Shown here: positions 1 through 9,202 of the stretch, in pieces
Position numbering within the stretch: position 1 is the first letter of the stretch
How the letters are laid out: every line of letters starts with the position of its first letter
DNA from: Siphonodentalium dalli
Lineage: Eukaryota > Mollusca > Scaphopoda > Gadilida > Siphonodentaliidae
Length of the DNA stretch: 64,000 nucleotides
Reading direction: 5' to 3'
NCBI GenBank assembly: GCA_032622095.1
Contig: CP136066.1
Coordinates: forward strand, 227,236,961 to 227,300,960
Program-made: the position numbers and the translations under genes
Notes under the pieces: generated by a model
Database searches by the model: none
What the model was told of the DNA's origin: nothing
The model's input: only the letters and a program-made list of their open reading frames with translations

Positions 1-188
1 TGACCCCGACCTGACCTTGACCTTCAAAATGATAAATCCAAGGTCAAATCGAGTAACACAGGATGGATTTGTCCGGGCACGTTTGTCGGGTACTTTTGTC
101 CGGGCAGTGTTTTGGACCCCACTTGACCTTGACCTTCAAAATGGACAATTCAAGGTCAAAGCCCGGACGAAGTCGGGTCACCTTCTAG
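1..188. repeat. Interspersed module, Helitron-like 3' end (copy 1, truncated by window start)
   Basis: This short repeat recurs at 4282-4478, 5181-5345 and 6240-6335. It contains TGACCTTGACCTT (124-136) and a downstream TCAAGGTCA (150-158), then an imperfect hairpin, CCCGGAC (162-168) with GTCGGG (172-177). Eleven bases after the hairpin it reaches CTAG (185-188) followed by T. A hairpin shortly before CTRR followed by T is the usual 3' terminus of Helitrons and their non-autonomous derivatives. No Rep/helicase coding sequence is present. The sequence after CTAG is shared by three of the four CTAG copies, so CTAG may instead be an internal junction. The repeat family is certain; the Helitron assignment is tentative. 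Confidence 0.55.
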
Positions 189-707
189 TCTATTATATAT
201 TTTGGAAGATCTGTTTGTTTGTTTGTGTGTGTGTGTGTGTGTAATCGATGAACTCGAAAACGGCCGACCCGATTTCGATGAAACTTGGTATGTGGGGGTA
301 TTTTCGGGTCAGGAGTAACATAGGCCTATTGATTTTCAGATCCGAGGTCAACTTTTCACGTGCCGAGGTCAAATCTGTTTTTACGCTGTGTTACGGGACT
401 TTCATTTGAGTTCGGTGCTTACAAATCGATTCGAAACAGCGCGAATAATAAAATGCCAGTCATAATAATGACACTGTGAGAATATTTCGTGTTTCCTCTT
501 TCCAACGATATATAATGCGTATGTATCCGTTTTAGTTATCTGCCTCCTCAATTATCAAGAAGTGGTGGTACTATCTTCCATCAGGATAAAAACAATGCGT
601 AACTTCTATGACGTCGTTAGAGGTCATAACGTTAGATCACGTTAACGCTTAACCGGCCGATGCATTTGACTGTTTCAGACGTCTTGGCGATATCTCGGGC
701 ACCGATG
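189..707. repeat. Interspersed module with (GT)n tract
   Basis: The module starts with an AT-rich lead ending in AAGATCTG, then a (GT)n tract at about 222-242, then a conserved body that includes ATTTCGATGAAACTTGGTAT near 271-290. A second copy with the same order lies at 4479-4780, and diverged parts occur at 4960-5180 and 5346-5560. A microsatellite set inside a short conserved core is a common structure of non-autonomous elements in invertebrates. I see no protein-coding potential. Confidence 0.6.
224..242. repeat. (GT)n microsatellite
   Basis: Uninterrupted GT dinucleotides, embedded in the repeat module. The tract at about 4503-4537 occupies the same position in the paralogous copy. Confidence 0.9.
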
Positions 708-907
708 GTAATTTATCTTTACGTTGAAACTTGATAATTAATGAGCGTGTGTGTATGAGGCGCGTTTATATACTTGAGTGGAAATCAAATCGGGTTAAAC
801 TGGCGGATTTTTACGGACGAAATTTGATGCATAGGGTATCTCGGTATCCGCTGGGCCGATTTCCCGGTATCCGCTGGGCCGATTTCCACCATTTTTGGGG
901 TGTTGTT
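708..907. repeat. Interspersed module interrupted by the LINE (paralogue at 5983-6180)
   Basis: This segment aligns base for base with 5983-6180, including shared AATTTATCTTTACGTTGAA and CCACCATTTTTGGGGTGTTG. It contains a short tandem duplication of a segment containing CGGTATCCGCTGGGC (842-856, 865-879). In the 5983 copy the sequence continues past GGTGTTG into more module sequence. Here it stops and the LINE tail begins, so the other copy acts as an approximate empty site. Confidence 0.7.
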
Positions 908-1311
908 GTTTGGATTGGATTGGATTGTTTATTTGCACAAATTAAATACATAATACACAAACATAATAATATATCTTTCAAATTTGCACAGGAGCGGCAT
1001 GGCCAATGCAGGCCGTCTTCCTGTCGCCCCTTATACATAATAGAGAATAAGCAAATGGCGATCATATTGTTGTGTGACAATCGAGATGTTGCATGAGGGT
1101 CAGCTGTTGAAATAATGTGTTGTTAAAATTTTGGGGTTGTGTTTTATATATCCAACTTTGTTCGGGCAGATATGATTAAATAAATGTCTATACAATTATA
1201 TGTCCATGGATATGTGCCCATAAATGGTGAGTAATCCAGGGTTACGGCACGTAATGAGGACACGTCTCTTAAGCGCAATCATACATAATACATGTATACA
1301 TATTGTTCCAA
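908..1311 (-). other. LINE 3' untranslated region and tail
   Basis: This is noncoding sequence between the ORF2 stop at 1312 and the ATTGG-repeat terminus at 912-927. It is AT-rich and, read on the element strand, contains a TGCAAATAAACA motif just before the terminal pentamer repeats. Terminal short tandem repeats replace poly(A) in CR1/L2-like elements and act as the priming end in that group. Confidence 0.7.
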
Positions 1312-1640
1312 TTACTTTCTACAATCTCGGCATTCCGCGTTGTCACAAGTTACTGAGCTATTATAGTGTGATTGCACATTTGTACGTATGGAAGATTTAA
1401 AGATGGTTCTGCTAGCTGCAAATCTGTGTGCTGTGTCCAAGCAGTTCCACACATACGGAAATGAGTATCTCGGTAGAATTTGAGAGAAATTCGTCCTTGG
1501 AATTGTAGTAGCCAAGTTGCCGGACTGTCGTGTTGTTGATATTGGTGTATACTTAAATAAACTTTCGAAAGACGGGGGAAGATATTTGTTTTTCCAATCA
1601 TATATGAACAATGCGATTTGAAGATGATACAGGTCATAGA
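1312..1640 (-). pseudogene. LINE ORF2 C-terminal region
   Basis: After the break at 1642-1647 a different frame continues with a YDLYHLQIALFIYDW-like segment, then a basic, Ser/Thr-rich stretch, a SFPYVWNCLD segment and a short Cys-containing end (CDNAECRDC), stopping at 1312. A conserved RYS...WN.L segment near the C terminus is common in CR1/jockey ORF2 proteins, so I read this as the natural end of the protein. A shifted open frame at 1350-1637 overlaps it and is a shadow. Confidence 0.75.
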
Positions 1641-2293
1641 ATTTTTTGAGTTTTAAACAACGGCTCTGTATGACTGCGATATCTTTTGTTGCATAATATC
1701 CGGACTGCTTTTTTCTGTAGCCGAAAAAGAGACCCTGATGCTGAAACGTGTCCCCAGATTATTATTCCGTACAGGAGATGACTGTGAATTAAGGAGAAGT
1801 ACAGAGTTTTTAGTGCACTTTTGGGGAGGAATCGTTTGGCTTTACCTAGACAGTATATTGCATGTGATATTTTTCTGGTTAGCATTGATATGTGGTACTT
1901 AAAAGTAAGATTTTCGTCAATGATTATGCCAAGGAATTTAAGTGATTTTTCTTGGTTTTGATTACTTACACGAACTAGTTCCTTTTTATTCAATTTAATT
2001 CGCAGATCTGCCCATTTAAAATCGTTATTTTGTGGATGCAGCAACATATATTTAGTTTTTGATTCATTGAGGGATAGTCGGTTACTACAGCACCAGTGGT
2101 ATACTTTATCTAGTTCATCGTTTATCTTATTCTGAATGGTTTTAGAGTTATTCCCTGACATGTATAATGTTGTGTCGTCAGCAAATGAAAGAAGTTTGAG
2201 ATTGGTGCTGTTGGGCATGTCGTTGACATACATTAGAAATAGGATGGGGCCAAGGATAGACCCCTGTGGTACTCCACATGTCATAGTCAACAT
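1634..2293 (-). pseudogene. LINE reverse transcriptase, catalytic C-terminal palm and thumb
   Basis: A 219-codon frame carries motif B, CGVPQGSILGP (6-16), and motif C, SFADD (36-40). The two Asp residues of motif C are the usual catalytic pair in this LINE group. These are followed by SLNESKTKYMLL-like and SLKFLGIIID-like thumb blocks and an HSHLLYGIIIWG block, in the order expected for CR1/jockey RTs. The ATG at 2293 lies in the damaged linker and is not a real start. The frame stops at 1634 because of a single-base change in a run of six A on the coding strand (plus-strand T tract 1642-1647). The next frame downstream resumes the same protein. Confidence 0.93.
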
Positions 2294-3237
2294 TCACGTA
2301 AGTAACTTCTGAACCAGTCATTAGCGATTCCCCTTATTCCATAGTGATCGAGCTTTCTAAGTAAAATTTCGTGACTTATGGTGTCAAAAGCTTTTGATAA
2401 GTCTAAGAAAATGGCAATGGTGGAGTCACGGGTTTTTTTGTCATTACATTCCGCTACATCTTCGAGAAGATGTATAAGTGGATGAATGGTAGAATGTTTC
2501 TTACGAAAGCCATATTGGTGTTCATGAAGAATTTTATGTTTGTTGAGGAACGATGAAAGCCGAGCATTGATTATTTTTTCCATTATTTTGGAAAATGCAG
2601 GTAATATGCTGATTGGTCTATAATTTTCAATCTGATCGCGTTCCCCTTTTTTGTATATAGGCATTATTCTAGATATTTTCATTTTCTCGGGCACAAGTCC
2701 CTGGGCAAATGAGAGATTAAAAATATGCGTGAGTGGTCCAACCGTTTCGTTAATTGTTTGTTTCATTAGTTTCACGGATACATCGTTTATATCTGTGCAA
2801 GTTTTATTAGATAATTTCGAGCAAAGTGATATTAGTTCATCTCTGTTTGTTGGGAAAATAAAAAGGTTATTTTCATACTGCCCCGGTAGGTAATCGATGA
2901 AGTTCATCCCTGGAATCTGTGTTACATTGTTTGCGGTAAGTCTTCCAATGTCAGCGAAAAATGTGTTGAATGCGCATGCGATAGTTGTCGGGTCAGACAG
3001 TTTTCCGTTACCGGTACCATTTGAAAATTCGGTAGGAAAGGTATTCAAACCATGAGATATTTTAAGGGCTTCTTTCAGTATCGTCCAAGTGCGTCGCATG
3101 TTTGCTTGATTTTCTTTGAGAATATTGTCGTAATAATGATTTTTACTCCGCCGTTTTAATTGGTTGTATATTCTGCAGTATATTTTGTATCTACCTATGT
3201 TTTCATCTGTTGGAAATTTTAACTTATTGGTGTACAA
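2287..3237 (-). pseudogene. LINE reverse transcriptase, N-terminal and finger/palm part
   Basis: A 316-codon frame continues the LINE protein after the first frameshift. The ATG at 3237 is fortuitous, since the homologous frame extends upstream to the break at 3243-3249. Recognisable RT blocks are MPIYKKG (192-198), ENYRPISILP (204-213), QYGFRKKHST (241-250) and the motif A region LDLSKAFD (279-286) with catalytic Asp. The frame ends just after WFRSYL (308-313). In related elements several residues normally lie between SYL and the CGVPQGS block. Here that stretch is shortened and passes through more than one frame (about 2285-2310), which indicates a small deletion plus a frame change. Confidence 0.93.
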
Positions 3238-4281
3238 TTTGCTTTTTTTACTGACGATTGAATGAGTCCTTTAGTCATCCACGGTTCTCGTTTAGTGTAC
3301 TTGTTTGGTGGTTTGCGTTTAATTTTTGGAAAGGCTTCTTCGAAGAATAAGGAGTAGCTGCGCAAAAAGGCGTTATATGCTAGGTCTGCGTCTTGGTATA
3401 TGAAGACCTCATCGAATGAATGATTGTTCAGAAGACTTTTAAATTTTGTTATATTGTTTTCAGACATTATTCTAGTTGTTGTTTGATTTACGTCATTCTT
3501 TGTATTGGTATCATTGGTTTCGACGTGGAATGTACCAAAGTGGTCTGAGACGTCCGATAGGATGATTCCACTGTGAAATTTGCAGTTGGATATGCTATTT
3601 GTGTAAATGTGGTCAATGAGAGTCGCTGAGAATTCAGCTACTCTCGTTGGTTTAGTAATCACTGGCATGAATCCACGTTCGAACATATTACTGATGAAAG
3701 CATTTGTTTTACTGTGTGAATCAGAATGCAGTAAGTCTATGTTAAAATCACCAACGATGTATACTTTTGCATGTAATTCGTTAAGTTTGATAATAACATT
3801 GTCAAGCTGATTAGAGAAGGTTTCTATGTCAGCGAGCGGGGCAGTGTTAGGTCGGTATATAGAGCCTACAATGTATGAATTTTTTTTACCCGGATTTATT
3901 TCTACAAATAGTGTTTCAATTACATGGGGAATGAATATCGAGAGGTCATTTCTAGTTTTATATTTAAGGCTACTTTTAATGAAAATTCCGACCCCACCCC
4001 TTCCGTCATCATTGTCCGGACGAGATTTGTACTCGAATGGGTGATATCCTTCTAATGTGAAAGTATCCCTTACCCTAAAAACTTCAGATAGCGCAATTAT
4101 GTCAAATAAGTTTTCCCCTGATTGTTGAATATTACATAGGAGGTCAACAAATGAGTCCCAGTTCGCTGTCAAGCTTCGACAGTTTAGCCCAAGGAGAGAC
4201 GTCGTCTTCCTTTCAATTGATAGTTTCTCCTTGATTTGAAGTGGGGCATAATAATCTGATTGGTGGTTCAGAATGTTTGTT
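3219..4281 (-). pseudogene. LINE APE-type endonuclease domain
   Basis: This domain would nick target DNA to prime reverse transcription. The open frame on the minus strand formally starts at 4568, but its first 96 or so codons read through the neighbouring interspersed repeat, including a His-Thr run encoded by (GT)n. LINE protein begins near 4281. Counting from 4568, the endonuclease motifs are in order: LNCRS (about 128-132), LSE (160-162, catalytic Glu), GSIYRP (235-240), GDFN (273-276), LIDHIYTN (317-324) and SDH (341-343, terminal His). All the expected active-site motifs are present, so the domain looks intact. A PWMTKG motif (429-434), typical of the linker before the RT, follows. The frame is then lost at the T7 tract 3243-3249 on the plus strand and ends at 3219. 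Confidence 0.93.
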
Positions 4282-4478
4282 TGACCCCACCTGACCTTCA
4301 AAATGGTCAATTCAAGGTCAAATCGGGTAAAACCGGATGGATTTCGACAGGTACATTTGTCGGGTACTTTTGTTCGGGCACTGTGTTTTGGACGGGTCAA
4401 ATTGTGACCCCACTTGACCTTGGCCTTCAAAATAGACAATTCAAGGTCAAACCCGGACGAAGTCGGGTCACCTTCTAG
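4282..4478. repeat. Interspersed module, Helitron-like 3' end (copy 2)
   Basis: Same order as copy 1: TGACCTTCAAAATGG, then TCAAGGTCA (4312-4320 and 4441-4449), then the CCCGGAC/GTCGGG hairpin (4452-4467), ending in CTAG (4475-4478) plus T. The left border is the LINE junction. Confidence 0.6.
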
Positions 4479-4780
4479 TCTATTATATATTTTGAAAGAT
4501 CTGTGTGTGTGTGTGTGTGTGTGTATCTGTGTGTGTGTAATCGATGGACTCAAAAACGGCTGAGCCAATTTCGATGAAACTTGGTATGTGGGGGTATTTT
4601 CGGGCCACGAGTAACATAGGCCTATTAATTAGTTCGTGCGAGGTCAACTTTTCACGTGCCGAGGTCAAATCTGTTTTTACGCCGTTTTGCGCTAATATAT
4701 TTCAGTTCGGTGCTCACAAATCGATTCGATATAGCGCGAATAATAAATTGCCAGTCATATAATTTACACGGTTAGAATCT
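4479..4780. repeat. Interspersed module with (GT)n tract (copy 2)
   Basis: Paralogue of 189-480. It shares the AT-rich lead, AAGATCTG, a (GT)n tract with one interruption at about 4503-4537, and the body around GATGAAACTTGGTATGTGGG. Similarity continues to about 4760, after TAATAAATTGCCAGTCAT. Confidence 0.65.
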
Positions 4781-4959
4781 GTGTGGCTTCATCTTTCCAA
4801 TGATGCATCAAACGCCTGTGTACGTTTAAAGTTTCTACCTTAATTATCGGGAAGAACGCAGGACCATGCTTCGCTCATCGAAAATCATTGCGTAAAAAAA
4901 TATATCACGCCATCAACATATCGTGACGTGATCGCGTTAACTCATCACCGGCCGAGGTA

Positions 4960-5180
4960 TCCGCAAATGACATTGGGCTATATATCTCGGAAACGGGTGG
5001 AGCTATCGACTTGAAATTTGGTATGTGAATGTATCTTGCCCCGGATACGAATTTTATCGGGTCGCCGAGCCCGTGCGACGCCAGCTTCGCGCATGCGCAG
5101 ACCAGATCTCGAAAACGGGTGGAGCTATCGACTTGAAATTTGGTTTTTGAATAGCCCGGACGAAGTCGGGTCACCTTCTA
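4960..5180. repeat. Fragment of interspersed module with a repeated segment
   Basis: A segment containing AACGGGTGGAGCTATCGACT occurs twice, near 4993 and near 5114, each followed by TGAAATTTGGT. The second copy runs into the hairpin (5155-5170) and ends in TTCTA, where CTAG is expected but CTAC is found. The next module copy begins directly at 5181. This looks like two truncated copies joined together. Confidence 0.5.
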
Positions 5181-5345
5181 CAAGGTCAAATCGGGTAAAA
5201 CCGGATGGATTTCGACGGGTACTTTTGTCGGGTACTTTTGTTCCGGCAGTGTTTTGGACGGGTCAAATCGTGACCCCACTTGACCTTGGCCTTCAAAATA
5301 GACAATTCAAGGTCAAAGCCCAGACGAAGTCGGGTCACCTTCTAG
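5181..5345. repeat. Interspersed module, Helitron-like 3' end (copy 3)
   Basis: Starts within CAAGGTCAAATCGGG, carries TCAAGGTCA at 5307-5315 and a variant hairpin (5319-5334), and ends in CTAG (5342-5345) plus T. It abuts another (GT)-containing module (5346-5560), the same head-to-tail order seen at 188/189 and 4478/4479. Confidence 0.6.
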
Positions 5346-5560
5346 TATATTATATTTTGGAAGATCTGTGTGTTTGTGTGTGTTCGCGATGGACTCGAAC
5401 ACGGCTGGACCGATTTCGACCAAACTTGGTACGGACACGTAATTCGACCCGGGAACGAACATGGGCCCGTCCATTTGTCCGTGCGGCGTCACCTTGACCT
5501 TCAAAACTCATATCTCGGGATCCGCAGTGCTAACACGCCGGAATTTAGCACTGCGATGCA
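5346..5560. repeat. Interspersed module with short GT tract (copy 3)
   Basis: Carries AAGATCTGTGTGTTTGTGTG (from about 5361) followed by GATGGACTCGAACACGGC and a diverged body with ACCAAACTTGGTAC. It is a more diverged relative of 189-480 and 4479-4780. No coding potential is recognised. Confidence 0.55.
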
Positions 5561-5598
5561 GGGAGGATAACTCTATATCCATACGTTGACGAACGTAA

Positions 5599-5725
5599 GC
5601 AATTTGCAGGCAATTACGCATCGTGTATTTTCCCCAAAATTATAACATTTACAATATATATTGTCAATTTGCAGGCTATTAAGAATCGTGTATCTATCCC
5701 AAAATAAATCATTTACAATTTCTGA
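5599..5725. repeat. Two-copy tandem duplication (about 64 bp)
   Basis: A segment beginning CAATTTGCAGGC and containing ATCGTGTAT, CCCAAAAT and CATTTACAAT occurs twice in tandem (5599-5660, 5663-5725), with several differences between the copies. Confidence 0.6.
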
Positions 5726-5982
5726 TATATAAATTTTGTTACAGCTGATATTCTTAGGTCTATTGTCGATAGATTTATTTTTTGTATATTTACACCACGC
5801 ATAGGCTCAAGTTGTTTACATTTACCCCGCGGGTCTGGAATCTCATCCAAGAATCCATTTAGCTGAAATGCTATTTCGCTGTTGGAATCTACCGGTGGCC
5901 CCAAACCGTCAATGCCAACAACATCGACATTGTTCAACTTTGACGGCGAGAAAATAATTAGTTAAAATTTACTACACAATGC
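5726..5982. other. No gene recognised
   Basis: AT-rich sequence with only a 74-codon minus-strand frame that matches nothing I recognise. No repeat relation to the rest of the window was seen. Confidence 0.5.
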
Positions 5983-6335
5983 TAATTTATCTTTACGTTG
6001 AAGCTTGATATTTAACGAGCGTGTGAAAATGAGGCGCGTTTATATACTTTAGTGGAAATCAAATCGGGTAAAACTGGCGGATTTTTATGGACGAAATTTG
6101 ATACATAGGGTATCTCGGTATCCGCTGTGCTGATTTCCCGGTATCCGTTTGCCCAATTTCCACCATTTTTGGGGTGTTGGTGTTGGAAAACTGCCAGACG
6201 GATTTTGACAAAATTTTATACTTAGTGGTAATTGTTTCCAGGGAGTGTTTTGGACGGGTCAAATCGTGACCCCACCTGACCTTCAAAATGGTCAATTCAA
6301 TGTCAAAGCCCGGACGAAGTCGGGTCACCTTCTAG
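5983..6335. repeat. Interspersed module, uninterrupted copy with Helitron-like 3' end (copy 4)
   Basis: The first 200 bases match 708-907. The module then continues without a LINE through ACTGCCAGACGGATTTTGAC to the TGACCTTCAAAATGG part, the hairpin (6309-6324) and CTAG (6332-6335). The FTZ-F1-like site is mutated here to TCAATGTCA. The copy shows the order of module parts without the LINE. An (AT)n tract follows directly. Confidence 0.65.
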
Positions 6336-6354
6336 TATATATATATATATATAT
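6336..6354. repeat. (AT)n microsatellite
   Basis: Uninterrupted TA dinucleotides directly after the CTAG end of the preceding module. Confidence 0.9.
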
Positions 6355-7789
6355 GAAAATGTTAATTAAAAAAAATTGGTTTTGTTAAATTAAGCAAGGA
6401 ATTCACTATTAAACAAAAATATAAAAACAATTTATATAAACAAAATGTTTTAATAACCAAATGTGCTTGAAGTGCACAAAGGGGCTCTGTCTAAGATCAA
6501 CATGTGCGCGAAGTCCCACAGGTATCTCCGACGCTGAATATATAGGTTCCCAAAGGGAGCCTGTTTCATCTAGTTTAGTATAATAGAAGTAAGTTGCTCA
6601 AGTAGACTAACATAAGTGGTTTGGAGTATGTTAGATGATGGACTGGTTGACAGACTAATCAGAAAATAGTTAGAAATTATGTGCATTCTGCACAATGACC
6701 TAGGTTTACAGATTATCAGCAATTTATAAAAAAAAAAATTCAATTCAAACAGCTTCTGAAACAGGTTAAACTGCTATTTTAACGAACTAAGATCATTCCC
6801 ATTCATATGAGTGATATCAGTAGAGTTTTATGCGATTTTAGACCAATTTTAGTAAAATTTGGGGGGGGGGGTGTGTGTCAAAAAATTGGGAATAAAACAT
6901 TATTTGTTTGCAGGTTTGGAGGTGGTGGGTCCCCGAAAATGCGAGATGCAAAAAAACGGCATACGTTCCTGCAAATGTTTTACTACCCCCCTCTGGACTA
7001 ATCAGGAAATAGTTAGGAATTATGGAATTTTGTGTATAATGCACAATGACCTAGGATTGTAGAAATTAGCAATTTATAGAATAATATTTCCAATTGCAGC
7101 CTGGTAAGTGTCCTCTCTATGTTTTTATTGTCAAAATATATCAACTCTAGTTGAAATGGGAGCTTAACAGCTGATATGTCATGGGTATTTCTACAAAATG
7201 GCAACAATGACTCGAGAGTGAAGATTTGGTTCACTATCCTGAGATTACAGCCAAAATAGCAAAAACGCATGTTTGGATCATGTTATAGCTTGCAGGGGGG
7301 ATATATATCTCACTGCTATATATCACTGTTATATCTCACTGTGGGAAATTTATAATTAGTTTTTTTTAAATTGGATGCATATACCTTTCAGTGAAAAACC
7401 ATTCTAGTGGTTCTTTTAGTTTGAATGTTCCATTTTATAAGTTTTACAGTAATTTATACTACTGTTTTGTGCACATCTCGGTTTCTGGTGGGTTAGTACT
7501 GTATTTGTCCACTTCATAGATTCATTAGAATTTCAATTTAGCAGTGTCAAATTTGACCACCATGTAGACAAAGCATACTCTCATCACACACTCACCTGGA
7601 AACTCCAGTACATGATTGCATGTATGTGGTAGACAAGACTAGTGCATATCAGTCAGTATTTAAAAAAAAATCTTCACATTTGCCTGTATTAACAATGTTT
7701 CAATTAAAATAGCTTCTGAAACAGATTAAACTGTCATTTGAACTGAAGGAGATAATTTCTGTCATAAGAGTGATATTGACTCTGATTTA
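6355..7789. other. AT-rich noncoding DNA with two local duplicated segments
   Basis: No gene is recognised. Two local repeat pairs stand out. The segment at 6653-6730 recurs at 6996-7080 (shared GACTAATCAG, ATAGTTAG, CACAATGACCTAGG, AGCAATTTATA). The segment at 6740-6830 recurs at 7700-7795 (shared AGCTTCTGAAACAG, TTAAACTG, GAGTGATAT). A G10 run lies at about 6861-6870. All open frames are under 90 codons and unrecognised. Confidence 0.55.
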
Positions 7790-8450
7790 GTCATGCAAGA
7801 GTAACATCCAAGATGACTGCCGGTGGCCATGTATTTATCGAACATGTGGGCTGCAGGGTGTGCCGATGGATTCAAGTTTAAAATGGAAAATGTCTGCTGG
7901 CGGCCATGTTTTCGAACGAATTTCATACTAATCGATGGCTCCCATCTAGAGGTCACCCTAGATATCCGTTTGGAGTTTGGCGATAATCGGATGAGTAAAG
8001 TTGCCTATACTCCTAGCCAAAGGATTCAGTCATGCAAAGAGTAAAATCCAAGATGGTTGCAGGTTGCCATTGTTTTTATCCCGAAGACTCATATCGAGTT
8101 TGGTGGTGATAAGAAGAGGGATGTGGTCTGTAGTGTGTGCCAAAGGATCTAGTCATGCAAAGAGTAAAATTCAAGATGGTGGCTGGCGGCCATGTTTTTT
8201 GTTGAAAATCGCTAAAATTTGATAGCTCCCATTTATATTAGAGGTGACCTTGAACATGCCTGTAAATTTTCAATACATTTCTCCAATAAATACGGTCTGC
8301 AGGTTGTGCCGATGGATTCAACTTAGAAATCAAAAATGGCTGCCAGCGCCCATGTTTTTAACGAATTTCGGGATAAATCGATGGCTCCTATCTGGAGGTC
8401 ACGCCGACGATCCGTATGAAATTTGGTGATGATCGGACCGTACGCACAGC
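7790..8450. repeat. Degenerate interspersed repeat with AAGATGGC-type and GGCGGCCATGTTTT motifs
   Basis: About four diverged units follow one another. Each has CATGCAA(A)GAGTAA or similar, then CCAAGATGnnnGC, then GGCCATGTTTTT. Some add a GATGGCTCCCATCT, AGGTCACC and TTTGGtGATgATCGGA tail. Examples of the core lie near 7811, 8053, 8174 and 8334. Units are too diverged for a recent array. The AAGATGGC core resembles a YY1-type binding motif, but binding is untested. Confidence 0.6.
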
Positions 8451-8518
8451 AATAGCTCAAAATTATATTTCTGTTTATTCTGTATGTGATGGCAGCTAGC
8501 AAGAGTATACGATTAGAG

Positions 8519-8703
8519 TAATGCCCTAAATAATCGACTCCTTAACCACTGCAGAATTATGGGTAACTTATGGCTTTTTGCCATTCATCGGGAAGCTCCC
8601 ACAGATATGTCCGATGAATGGCAACATGCATTATTTCCGACTAAATCCTTAGAAGTTACCCATAATTCTGCTGTGGTTAAGGAGTTGATTATTTAGGGCA
8701 TTA
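8519..8703. mobile_element. Fold-back MITE with about 50-bp terminal inverted repeats
   Basis: The left end, TAATGCCCTAAATAATCGAC, and the right end, whose complement is TAATGCCCTAAATAATCAAC, are inverted copies of each other over about 50 bp (8519-8570 and 8653-8703) with only a few differences. A second inner inverted pair, TTGCCATTCATCGG and CCGATGAATGGCAA, lies around 8579 and 8611, so most of the 185 bp can fold on itself. A TA at each end is compatible with a TA target duplication as in Tc1/mariner or PIF-type MITEs. No coding sequence is present, so it would depend on a transposase elsewhere. Confidence 0.85.
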
Positions 8704-9202
8704 CTGTATAATGCTGCCTTATCAACAGCGATATGCGTGAAGTTTGAATCATGGAGATCACACTATTGATCTGAAATCTTGATTTCTCGATGCCAATATA
8801 TGTGTTAAATCACACACTGGGGGCATTTTAGTAAAGATGCCCATTGTACACATACAAGTGACTCTGACAGATGCCACATTCTTGTGTTAGTGATATAACG
8901 AACACATGTTTATGTTTCTATTTTATTACATGATCCTACCTTTATTACATTCAATAAACCCATTCTATGAATTGTGATATTAAACGGTCGTTTCATAACA
9001 GGAAATAGTGCCAGGTGACCTTTGACTTCCGGTTTGTTGTTCCTTTACATTCCGTACTCGTCCAGTAAATTCCACTATAAACTGGAGACTCATTGTAGAT
9101 CCTCTATATTCACTATATCAGAAATGTTTTCAGTCCATTAACACTTGTGAAGGGAGAGTCAATCTAAATCTGCTGCCTCGCAGTTTGAGAAAGATTTGTA
9201 CA
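8704..9202. other. No gene recognised
   Basis: Sequence of mixed composition between the MITE and the 55-bp minisatellite. No open frame of note and no repeat relation was recognised. Confidence 0.5.

Larger units (their letters stand above)
908..4281 (-). mobile_element. CR1/jockey-type non-LTR retrotransposon, 5'-truncated and frameshifted
   Basis: This is a LINE read on the minus strand, about 3.37 kb. From its 5' side it encodes an APE-type endonuclease, a reverse transcriptase and a C-terminal region, followed by about 400 bp of noncoding 3' sequence. The element ends at 912-927 in repeated ATTGG pentamers (CAATC on its own strand) instead of poly(A), as in the CR1/L2/Daphne group. No gag-like ORF1 lies upstream of the endonuclease, so the copy is 5'-truncated. 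The upstream border near 4281 is where the LINE joins the surrounding interspersed module, which it appears to have interrupted. At least three frame breaks make it inactive in this form. Clade assignment within CR1/jockey is uncertain. Confidence 0.93.

Noticed and set aside
912-927. Telomere-like repeat (GGATTGGATTGG)
   Set aside because: Three pentamers directly at the LINE 3' end fit the tandem tail of CR1-like elements; there is no TTAGGG-type hexamer run.
4282-4568. First 96 codons of the endonuclease frame as an N-terminal domain
   Set aside because: This part translates the neighbouring interspersed repeat and its (GT)n tract (giving His-Thr repeats). LINE homology starts only near 4281.
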